A stretch of DNA of 64,000 nucleotides from Ypsolopha sequella (Eukaryota; Arthropoda; Insecta; Lepidoptera; Ypsolophidae): assembly GCA_934047225.1 (NCBI GenBank), contig OW203992.1, positions 7,429,501 to 7,493,500 on the forward strand. The letters run 5' to 3'. Both the position numbers and the translations under genes were made by a program. Shown here piece after piece: positions 35,901 to 47,900 of this stretch; within the stretch, counting starts at the first letter, position 1; every line of letters begins with the position of its first letter. The notes under the pieces are model-generated. The model did not search any database. It worked only from the letters and a program-made list of their open reading frames with translations, and was not told the DNA's origin.

Positions 35901-38900
35901 ATACGATGTCTTTGGATGTTAGAGAGATAAGAAAATTATAACGTGTTATTTACTTGTTACAAGTGAAAAGTACTAGGTATTGTTAATAAAGAACTTTTAA
36001 TAAATATTCAATTTCATGGGTATCTCGTACAACAGATGAGTGTAAGACGAAATGTTTATTAGACAAATTTTATCCTGAACAATAATCCTACCGATTCGTA
36101 TAATAAAGTAGCGAGGGTTTATTTTTAAATTTTTAGTCGCGTGTGACAAGCAAATTTTAGAAGATCTTTGAATGCAGGTTTGTTTCTTTTAAAGAATAAA
36201 GGAATGTTTCTTTTCAGTAAAATAAGCTAACTAAAGGATTTAAGGTAGCTCCCCTCCAGGGCCCTTGAATTTTTTCCACCCTGTATATTTAAGCTCATTA
36301 TATACTCACGAATCAGAATTCTCAGACTCGGTCTCGCTCTCCTCGCTGCGCTGCGCCTTCCATTTCTTATACCTATCTATAAGGTCCATTAGATAAGAGT
36401 TTTTCTTTGCTTTACGGATGAATTGGAACTTTAGTAACTCTTTTGCTGTTGGTCTCTGAAACACAAATACAATACCATTACTTACGAAGTTCTATTAACA
36501 TGAACAAGTCTCAGAGAATGGGTATGAGGCATTATTGTCTAACTTAACCCGTTAGCTTATAACTGTGCCGATCGGCACAGGTAAGTCAAGGTCACGGCAA
36601 ACGTTCAGTATGAGAAGTATTTATATTATATTATATACAATATGGGTATCGTTGGAAAGCCAGAAAGAAAAACAATAAAAAAATGTGGGTTGTTGTTTTT
36701 GACCTAAATTTTACGTCCCCCTTATTTTTTTGTATTTATGGTTAATGTTATATTTCTTTTTATATTTTTCTTTTTCTTTATATTTTTTTATAATATTTCA
36801 ATAGACATAAGAAGACTATAAATATAATAATATAATAGATACATATTTATATATATATAACCAAAACTTTCTTTCTATATACTTTCTCCCGTACATTGAA
36901 AAACAATACTTTCTCTTTTTTTTACTTGGAGAAAGTTTAATCTTTTTTTAGAAAAAGAAAACCAGATAAGATTCTGACAACTACTTTAGGAGATAGAGCC
37001 AAAAACAGAATTGGCGCGAAAAATTGGCGGTAAAAAAAGATTCGCCAATAAATCTACAGGTTAAACATCTGTCGCTTTTAACCAACCAATGTATAGTTGG
37101 TTAAAAATTATGTGCGACATAATTTCTTGCTAATCACGACACATTTTAAAGCGATTGTGATAGACGTTGAAGTTAGACGATAAGGGGGCTGGGGCTCTAC
37201 CGCGTAATTCTCATTTGTATCAACTTCAAGCAAATGCATGCGAAATTCAACACAGTGCAAAAGAGATGGCATGTTAGGCGGGCGTCGTCGCACGCACGTC
37301 AAATTTCAACCTCAAGTTGATGTTGATGAAAATGAGAATTACGCGGTAGACCCGCTGGTCTTCTATTTCATGATTACATCCTTGGTTTCGCAACTTCATA
37401 TATGAAGACACTGCTTAACAGACAGTAGTAGTATAAATAAATAGTGTCCCTAGGGAGGACACTGGCTTCACACAATGGCGCAACTTAAGGTGCGGCATCG
37501 AGTTTTCAACGGGCAGTGTCACTCCAAGCGGAAAAACAGGGAGAAAGACAAAAAAAATGCATTTTTATTTATATAAAAAAAAACTTAAATGACTCGAAAA
37601 ATTTCCAACTATCAAAATGTAGATATTGTTAAAACCCACGTAATAAAATATGTTTAGTGTCTGTACATGATAATTATTTGTCAAACTATGAGAAAGCGTA
37701 TGTTTGAAGAGCTCATTTTAATAATTATTTCTATCGAGTGAAACATTTTTAATCGGGTTTCTGTATTACAGAAATCTAGAAAAAGGTTCTGAAAATTTTA
37801 TACTAATTTATCAAACTAGTAGCTTCTCACTGAACGCAGTAAAACGACTCCAAAAAGTGCCAATTCTTCGCGGCGTCGCCTTAATTACTGTCGTCGCAAT
37901 GCAGCCTTGGTAAACACTAATTTCCTAAACTAACCATAACCAGGGACTGTATTTCTCCTAAGCGTCTGGAGATAGCGGGGACCATTATCTGGTTAGAGCA
38001 AATTAGGCTTAACTTTTGTTTGTTAGAATAAGCTTGCAATGAAATGAAATATGTTATTTATGTAATGTATGTATACATCAGGTCCCGTAGCATAGTGTTT
38101 AACGCGCGCGGCGCCACTAGTTGAATCACAAGTGCAAGGAGCTTGACGTACTGTTTAATCGCAAAAACATCGTGTCACGCTCCTCGCACTTGTGATTCAA
38201 CCAAATCGCATCGCGCGCGATTAAATACTACACGATGGGCGCAGATGCACTTATTACAGGTCGGTTATAATGTAATATAATTAAATAATCTATGTATTTT
38301 AGTTTTATACAACGTGTAACAGAAAGGTGTAACCATATTTGAAGAGCTTACTCAGTCAATGGTATAGAACAACTTTTACTATGGAACAAACACTGTATCT
38401 CGAAAAAAAAAATGTAACTGTTTCATAGAAAAATGCAATGGCGCTCGGCCGAAATGTATGGAAGGGCAGATTTTATTTTTGAGATTTCACGATTGGCTCA
38501 ATAGTTAAAGTTGTCCTATGCCATTGACTGAATAAGCTCTTCAAATATGGTTACACCTTTCTGTTACACGTTGCATAAGTAATAAATAATACTATGGGGA
38601 AATACACAAAAAATAAATAAAGGTTAGCTTTACTTAAATTAAATTAAATAAATATTGACTTGAATAATATAAAAAATATAGGAATCAATAATATAACTAT
38701 AGTATAATTGTACAATTAAATAATATAGGTAAATGTAATGCCGTTACAATACCAACAATGTCCTAACAATATATGGCACGTACACGTACGGTCAAGCTAC
38801 TCATTATAATATATGGAATTTTAAATCATATGACAGCGTATATTCCATTTTATGCGAATTTTATTTTTGTCACTGTCACTCCAAGCGAAAAATCGCGCAG

Positions 38901-41900
38901 TGCGAGAGGGGCGGATTCGGGGCAAAAGGGAAAAAAGTTGGTTTTATATTTTTATTAAAAAAACTAAAATAGCTAGCAAAATTTCAAATACCAAATCTCT
39001 AGATATTGTTGAAACACACCTAATAAAATATGTTTGAGTTCTGCATATGGTTCCTATTCGTCAAACGAGGAGAAAAAGTGTGTTTGAAGACCTCATTTCA
39101 ACAATTATTTCTATCGAGGATAATTTATCCAAACATGTTTTCCAATTTCAAAACCCTAGATTATATAGTCAAAATGCATATACCAGAATATTATAAAATT
39201 TTCCGTGTATTTCATGAAATACACAGAAAAGAAACACCCATATTTTGTCGCATATCGCTTTAATTTATGCTGTCAAATTCATACTAAAGACTCGAAAAAT
39301 TCGTTTTCGTTTTTGTCGTATTCCTTACACACGCAACCCCAGTCCCAAACCAATTACCAGCGGGTCTACCACGTAATTCTGATTTTCATCAACATCAACT
39401 TGAGATTGAAATTTGACGTGCGTGCGACGACGCCCGCCTAACATGCCATCTCTTTTGCACGCACGTCAAATTTCAATCTCAAGTTGATGTTGATGAAAAT
39501 CAGAATTACGCGGTAGACCCGCTGCTAGAGGTCAACATCTTATTTTGCGAATTTCGCAAAACGGTATCATCACTTCTTCAAACCGAGCACTTACCTCGTC
39601 TTCGGTATGAATTTGGCTGCATAAATTACAATCGCCTAGTATATCCAAGTGAAACAAGAAAGTTAAAGACATTTATGCTCCTAACACAAGTATATTATTT
39701 ACTTAAAAGGAGACTCCAACAACTTGTTAAAAAAACCGGCCAAGTGCGAGTCGGACTCGCGCACGAAAGGTTCCGTACCAATATCTATAAAAACAGCAAA
39801 ATAACATGTCTTTTGTGTGGGAGCCCCCTTAAATATTTATTTTATTCTGTTTTTTAGTATTTGTTGTTATAGCGGCAACAGAAATACATCATCTGTGAAA
39901 ATTTGAACTGTCTAACTATCACGGTTCATGAGATACAGCCTGGTGACAGACGTACAGACAGACAGACGGACAGCGGAGTCTTAGTAATAGGGTCCCGTTG
40001 CTTACCCTTTGGGTACGGAACCCTAAAAATGTATGATTAAGTTACAGAAATAAATTATTAGTATTTTTTGTGAGTTATTTATTCGCGAAAAACCGAAAAA
40101 CGATATCTTTGAAGTCGAATAACAAAATAAAGCTCACATTTTCGGGATCCTTGTTCAAGCACGCCTCCACAAACTCTTTGAACGGCTTCGAGTAGCTGCC
40201 TGTAAGTTGTGGAGGGTTGTTCTTGGGGATGAGGAAGAGCACCCTCATTGGATGGAGCTCGGAGTTGGGCGGCTCCCCCTTCGCCAGCTCTATGGCCGTT
40301 ATACCGAGGGACCAGATGTCAGCCTTGCTGTCGTAGCACGACTGTTTGATGACCTCCGGCGCCATCCAGAAGGGGGTTCCGACGAATGTGTTACGTTTGC
40401 TCGTCGTGTTGGTCAACTGGCCGGCGACACCTGGATTTGGAGAGTTTTGGCGTTTAGTTACAAACATTTTTCTGATAGAAGTAGGGGCGTCCATATATTA
40501 CAAAATTGAAATGTGAATTCGCAAAAAACGAAAACGGTATTGATGCATAAAAGTATTTTTTGTATGGCACCATAGATTTTTAATAAAATTCCGAATTGCA
40601 TTAAAGACCTAAATATAGTATTATTTAAAAAGAAACTTTTTGTACTATTGATTGAAAAGTCTTACTATTCTGTAAATGAATTTTTAAATGATAAATTTAT
40701 ATAGGTAGATAACATCAAGAATTACTTTTTGATCTTGATTTTTATGATATTCTTTTTATTACTATTATTCATTGTTATTATCACTATAATTTTAATGCTT
40801 TTCAATTATTTGTAATGATTAATATATATGTTTTTTTACAAGATCCTATGTGACATTTATTTTTAATACGCATGTTAGTAAATAAGTGAAAAATTTGTAT
40901 GCCTATCCACAGGCAAAACATAGTGCACTTACTTTAAACAATCACCAACTTGTATGTTACAATTACCTATGTTAACAAATAAAGAATGATTTGATTTGAT
41001 TTGATTTGAAAATTGGGAATATATCAGTAAACTGAAAAATTTTAGTTTAAAAGAATCTCTGACAAACATTTTTTTTAATAGAACCACATTAATTAGACCA
41101 TGCGTGATTCCGGGCCTGTAAAAATAGTATTATTTCGAAGTCATTTTACTTTACTTCATTCCAGATAATATTAGAAAGATTTTGGTTTTTAACAGTTAAT
41201 AAAATCTAATTAATCCAATATATACCAAAATAAAAAGCTATAATCCTTTGTCTGCTCAGTACCAGCATTTTTATTTTTGTTTTATACAACGTGTAACGGA
41301 AAGGTGTAACCATATTTGAAAAGCTTATTCAGTCAATGATATAGAACAATATTTACTATGGAACAAAACCTGTACCTCGAAAAAAAATTTAACTGTTCCA
41401 AAGAAAAATGCAATGCTGCTCGGCCGAAATGTATGGAAGGGCAGATTTTTTTGTTGAGATTTAAGTGTTGGCTCCATAGTAAAAGTTTTGCTATACCATT
41501 GACTGAATAAGCTCTTCAAATATGGTTACACCTTTCTGTTACACGTTGTATACGGTTTCAGAGATTTTTTTTAAAACTTTTTAAAAACCAAAATCTTTCT
41601 ATTCTTATCTGGAATAAAATATAGTGTAAAGTTAATTCAACCTTTAAAATCTTCATTTACTGGACTAAGTGAACATAAATTTATAACAAACATACAGAAG
41701 GGCATCAAGGAAATTGTTATAACTAACTACATACATACGAAAACACAGGAAAATGTTAGGTTGGAAAAAATTTTACTGTCAGCAGATAGCGATCATGATG
41801 CGTACAAATTCTACGTCTCTGAACTTAAACTCTCAACGTTTTTAGACGAGAATTTATGGCCTAAGGGAATCATCTTCAGGCGTTTTGTGCATTTTAAGCA

Positions 41901-44900
41901 CAAAACTCAGCCTGATGGTAGCCTAGGCGACGGTGTAATCAAGCAAAATGTCTAGTAATCCTTACAATTTGGTGAGCTTTAACTGCAAGAGTGTTAAAAG
42001 GTCAGTAGAGAGTGTCAGAGAGCTTTGTCAATGTGCCGACATTGTAGCCCTTCAAGAAACTTGGCTTCTGCCTCATGAACTGTCATACTTGAATACTGTG
42101 CATGATGACTTCAGCTATACGGGTACCTCTGCCGTGGATGTCGAGTCAGGAATGCTACGCGGAAGACCGTATGGAGGAGTAGCACTACTATGGCGGAAAA
42201 GTATTTTTCAAAATGTGTCGGTTGTGCAGTGTAATAACACACGTATTTGTGGAATTAAAATAGTTTTACATGATATGTCTATATTAGTGATGAGTGTCTA
42301 TATGCCAACGGATTCAGTGACTAACTTGCAGGAATTCACGGACTGCCTCAGTGCGGTGAGTGCTATAATAACTGATAACTCGGATACTGAGTGCGTGTAT
42401 TCACTGGGGGATTTTAATGCTCATCCGTCGTGTCTCTTTTTTAATGAGTTACAGTCTTTCTGTACCGAACAAAACTGGATTTGCGCCGATGTTGACTTTT
42501 TAGGTATAAATTCGCAAACGTTTACTTTTGTGAGTGATGCTATTGGCGCGAAACGGTGGCTAGACCATTGTGTTTTAACTGAGTCTGCGATGAGTACTGT
42601 CAGTAATGTGCGCGTTATGTATGATGTACAGTGGTCAGATCACTTTCCTATTGTTCTAGAATGTGATTTGCAATTTGTACCACGAAAGATAAGCAATTGC
42701 GACTTAGCAAATAATCACGTAATTTGGGGGTATAGAAATAATGATCAGATTGATTTATATAGTAAATTATGTCACGAGAAATTAAAACATATAGATTTTC
42801 CTGATAAATTCAGAGTATGTGCTGACCGTTTCTGTAATGATGCTACTCATAGATCTGTATTAGACAAATTATATGAGGATATTGTACAGGCCATTTTAGA
42901 TTCTGCTATACTGAGTGCTAAAGAATCTAAACGTAAAAAGAGAGTAGCTGGTTGGAATAAGCACGTAGCTCAGGCTCACGGGGAGGCTAGGTCTTCTTTT
43001 ATTAACTGGATGTGGCACGGTAAGCCTGTATCGGGTGTAATATACGATAAGATGGTTCAATCGCGTAAAGTGTTCAAATCTAGACTGAAGTGGTGCCAAA
43101 ATCACGAGGAGCAAATAAAAATGGACATCCTCGCTGAGAATCACTCCAGTTGCGACTTTAAAACATTCTGGAAAAACACTAAAAAACTCAATTTGAGACC
43201 GGGCCTTCCTATTGGTGTAGAGGGGGTTAGTGATGCTAGAGATATAGCTAATCTTTTCAAAACCCATTTTGCTGTAAAATGTAATATGGGGCCGTCATCA
43301 CAAGGATCGTCCGATGCTAAGACGCATCATGTGCCAGGTGTCCGTTTTTCTGCTAAAAGTGTTGACAAAGTCATAAAAGCAATGTCTAAAGGAAAGTCAC
43401 CGGGACATGATGGTCTGAGTATCGAGCATCTACGTTTTGCAGGTCCTCATGCGGCAAGGCTGTTGGCATTATTATTTAATTTGTGTGTAAGTCACTCATA
43501 TCTACCTGAAAATCTAATGAAAACAATTGTAGTTCCTATCATTAAAAACAAAACGGGAGATGTAAGTGACAAAACAAACTACAGACCTATATCTTTGGCA
43601 ACTGTCTTTGCAAAGGTGCTTGACAGCCTTCTAAACGCAGAGCTCAAAAAGCATTTTATACCGCACGATAATCAGTTTGGTTTTCGCAATGCATTATCAA
43701 CAGACAACGCTATACTGTGTCTCAAGCAGGCTGTTAAGTATTACACAGAACGTAAAACGCCCATATATGCATGTTTCCTTGACCTGTCGAAGGCCTTTGA
43801 CCTGGTTTCCTATAAAATACTGTGGCAAAAACTTGAAGAAATCAAAACACCATATGAGATTACGGCCATATTAAAGTATTGGTACGGAAACCAGGTCAAC
43901 GGTGTTCGATGGGCAGGTGCGCTATCTGAGCCGTTCGGCTTGGAGTGCGGGGTGAGGCAGGGCGGCCTGAGCTCCACCACGCTCTTCAACCTATATGTTG
44001 ACGGGCTGATCGGCGAGCTAAGCAGCACTCGTCTAGGCTGTCATGTGGACGGCGTCTGCGTGAACAATATTAGCTATGCCGATGACATGGTGCTGCTTAG
44101 CGCTTCGATCGGCGGCCTCAGGAAACTTGTGGCCATATGTGAACAATATGCAGCTCATCACGGTCTTCTCTATAATGTGAAGAAGAGCGAGATCATGGTT
44201 TTTGAGGCCGGAGGTAAGTGCCCAATGTATGTGCCACCCATTACTCTCCATGGCGTGGAACTACAGAGGGTGTTTAAATTCAAGTATCTTGGGCATATAA
44301 TTGCCGCCGACCTCAAAGATGATGAAGATATTGAGAGGGCGCGAAGGGCATTGTCAGTAAGAGCAAACATGGTGGCTCGCAGGTTTGCGCGCACATCAAG
44401 TGATGTTAAGATTACCCTTTTTAGGGCCTTTTGCACTTCTTTTTATGCGTGCAGCCTGTGGGCTAAGTACACTCAGAAAGCTTACAATGCCCTTCGGGTT
44501 CAATACAACAATGCGTTTAGGATGCTGATGGGGTTGCCGCGACACTGCAGTGCCTCAGGCATGTTTGCAGAGGCGCGAGTTGATTGTTTTCATGCCACCT
44601 TGAGAAAAAGATGCGCGTCCCTGGTGCGCAGAGTGCGCGGCAGCAACAACAGTATCCTGGCCATGATAGCGGACAGGCTTGATTGCTGTTACATGAATCA
44701 CTGCTGCAGTATTCATGTGGCAGTGGACAGACCTGTCTTCTCTAAAATTAATAATTTTAATGTTACTAACACTTAGCATAGGACTAGACTAAGTTTACTA
44801 ACAAAATTTGTGATCCATAGTTGGTCTTCCAATAAATGATTTGATTTGATTTTGATTTTGATAAATAGCAACAATGTGGGGATCTTACGAAAATTAAAAA

Positions 44901-47900
44901 ACCGGCCAAGTGCGAGTCGGATTCGCGCACGAAGGGTTCCGTACCATTATCTATAAAAACGGCAAAAAAACATGTTTGTTGTATGGGAACCCCCTTAAAT
45001 ATTAATTTTATTGTTTTTTAGTATTTGTTGTTATAGCGGCAATAGAAATACGTCATCAGTGAAAATTTCAACTGTCACGGTTCATGAGATACAGCCTGGT
45101 GACAGACGGACAGACAGACGGACAGCGGAGTCTTAGTAATAGGGTCCCGTTGGTTAACCTTTGGGTACGGAACCGTAAAAAACAGTTGTTAATACAACAA
45201 TATTGATTTTGTAACACACATAATGAAAATTACATCAGTTTTGTGAGAGGGTCGGTCTTTAGATATTGACAATAGGATGATTGTAGGCGGGCGGGGGGAG
45301 GGAATAAAAAATCAGCCAAAATCGACGACATCTATTGAAGATGTGAGATACTTCTGCCATATACTTCTTCCTAATCAAGTCATACAAGCTTGGATTGGAG
45401 ATGCGCTGTTTTTCATTTGATTAGGTTATAATTTATGTAGAACGCTTAATAGTATAAAAATGTAAGTTGCTATGAAATGTACCTATCGCATACCTCTAAT
45501 ACCTACTAAAAAAGGACCTTATTAATTTGACCCCAGCAAATGGTTCTAAAGGAACCGTATTACAATAACTTCTGATCAAGTCGAATTTGTTTGTCCAACA
45601 AATCTGAAGCTGGTTATAGCTCTATAACATATAGATAGAATACCCATTGTTACTGCCAAGATGACATAACCCCCGCATCTCAAAATACCACATGAGACGA
45701 TAAGTACCATTCACCATTCATCCGTGAAACATAAAACAAAGTACAAGCATCGCTGCCGTGGGCGTCACACAGGGCGAGCGATGGAAATCGAGCTACGCTA
45801 TGCGATGCTAAAGCTTTGTACCTCCATTTATATGTAATATCAAAGAAAAATCCGCTGACCCACTTATCACTCGTATTGCAAAAGTAATAAATTTACATTA
45901 TATATTTATATAAAAACACTTATTAAAATAATTATTTCCAGATTGTACCTAATTCCACTGACGCCGTAAAAAAACAAATAAGTTCTCTTTAATATTTAAA
46001 AAAGTAATAAGTGCGATAAATGGGTCAGCGGCAATTTCTTTGATGTGCATACCAAATGTGGACGCAGCGGACAACAGCATCATATAGGTATTATTGCCAT
46101 TACTACTAACTTGCGGCCATTTTGATATTTTTTGCGGAATAACGGCTGTAATTGGACTCTTATATGTTCATAAAACCCATACCATACTTACCTACCAACA
46201 TTCCGAAAGAAACAAAAGGGCGTAAATGAAAAATAAAAACTCTCTCTGTTAATTTTAAACACCTATACTGTATGACCTGTATGTTGTGTATGGGCAATTC
46301 CACTTTGTTTCTTTTTTTTATATAAAATATCTTCAAGATCCACTACAAAGGAAAACTACAACACATCGTAAGGGATCGCAATGCGCATAGCATAGCTAGA
46401 GTTGATCCGCTCACCCTATTGACATTGGCATGTTTTCACAATACGTTCGCCACGTTTAAGCTCTTCAAGTGTGAAAGGTCACTCTTCAACGAGTCAAGAG
46501 TAAAGTCCCACGCAAAATGGCTCAAATATTGGAAGCTGGCGACGTTCCAAAGTGCACAGGCGGTGTTGGGCTTGAAACAACATCGACCATAAGCCAGAAG
46601 AGCTTCGATGCAGCGGAAAATAATGTAATTCGAACTGAAAGACTGTGACTGGCGTGAACAATAGTGAAACCTGTCCCGAATTCACTATTGAAACTATAGA
46701 ACAAAGGGTAAAGGTCACATAATAATTATGCGTCTTTTCTAGCACTTTCACAGCTTTAGATGTTTATACTTTGACAAGGGACAAGTTAATACGAAATAGA
46801 TCATACCTTTACTAGTCTAACGTAACGAAGGAAATACGTGGATAAGAATATCTCTTTTTGACAACCAGAGATCTGCTCTAAATAACCGAACCGAACCAAA
46901 GATCACTAAGCCATTAGATGTCCCGTAAGGAGGGCAAATCTCTTTCGCCAACACATCATTGTAATTGCACTACTATATAAAATGTCATACAATACTATTC
47001 CATCTCTATTTTCTTCCTTAGTACCCTCCTGCAACAACCCCGCAGTGGCGGAAAAAAATTCTCACAATATGTCCGTGGATGACAAGATGTCAACGGCTAA
47101 GTGGTCTGTGAACCGAACTGCACATGACCCGAACAATATCATATGTCATTGTTTTAAAAAAACACTTGTACTTATCCACATAATATTACTTATAACTTTA
47201 TTATGCCCGACCGGTTTCGCTGTAAAGCATTTTCTAGGGCCTTTTACACATCCTAACCAACAAAAATAATGTCTACAACCATTAGGATATGTAAAAGGCC
47301 CTAGAAAATGCTTTACAGCGAAACCGGTCGGGCATAATAAAGTTATAAGTAATATGTGGATAAGTACAAATGTTTTTTTTAAAACAATGTTTTATAAATT
47401 CCACCAAGTGCTTATAACTTTATTATGCCTGACCGGTTTCGCTGTAAAGCATTTTCTAGGGCCTTTTACACATCCTAACCAACAAAAATAATGTCTACAA
47501 CCATTAGGATGTGTAAAAGGCCCTAGAAAATGCTTTACAGCGAAACCGGTCGGGCATAATAAAGTTATAAGTAATATGTGGATAAGTACAAATGTTTTTT
47601 TTAAAACAATGTTTTATAAATTCCACCAAGTGCCAACAATCACTAGCATCTACAATATCATATGTAAATAAATATTAAATATTGACTTTTTTTCTTTTAT
47701 AAATGATTATAATTACATAAAACACAGTTAAATGAAGTTTTTGGGAGAAATATTTTGGGCCATTCGGGCCCGGCATCAGTCACAATCTGACTGATGCCGG
47801 GCCCGAATGGCCCGAAATATATCTCTCAGAAATGTTATTAACTGTTTTATGTAATTAGAACAATATCATATAACTGAATAATTCGTAGACTATTGACTGT

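Larger units (their letters stand above)
31139..36286 (+). mobile_element. 5.1-kb ISL2EU-type DNA transposon with YqaJ gene
   Basis: Terminal inverted repeats of about 46 bp: left ATACAGGGTGGAAAAAATTT then AAGGGCCCTGG; the right end is the complement with about four mismatches. AT flanks both sides (31137-31138 and 36287-36288), fitting the 2-bp AT duplication known for ISL2EU elements of the PIF/Harbinger-ISL2EU-Spy group, which also carry a YqaJ-nuclease ORF. A YqaJ exon is present at 34565-35027. No intact THAP/DDE transposase was found, so the copy is probably non-autonomous. It lies in a kinase intron, on the opposite strand to the gene, and ends 23 bp from the exon at 36310. Confidence 0.7.

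Noticed and set aside
42896..43267. 123-codon minus-strand frame
   Set aside because: Antisense of the LINE ORF2, which is intact on the plus strand.
46494..46751. 85-codon minus-strand frame
   Set aside because: No domain, no splice support and an overlapping frame of similar length; treated as chance.
47189..47632. Possible CRISPR-like array
   Set aside because: Two copies only, no spacers, each unit is a long hairpin in a eukaryotic intron.
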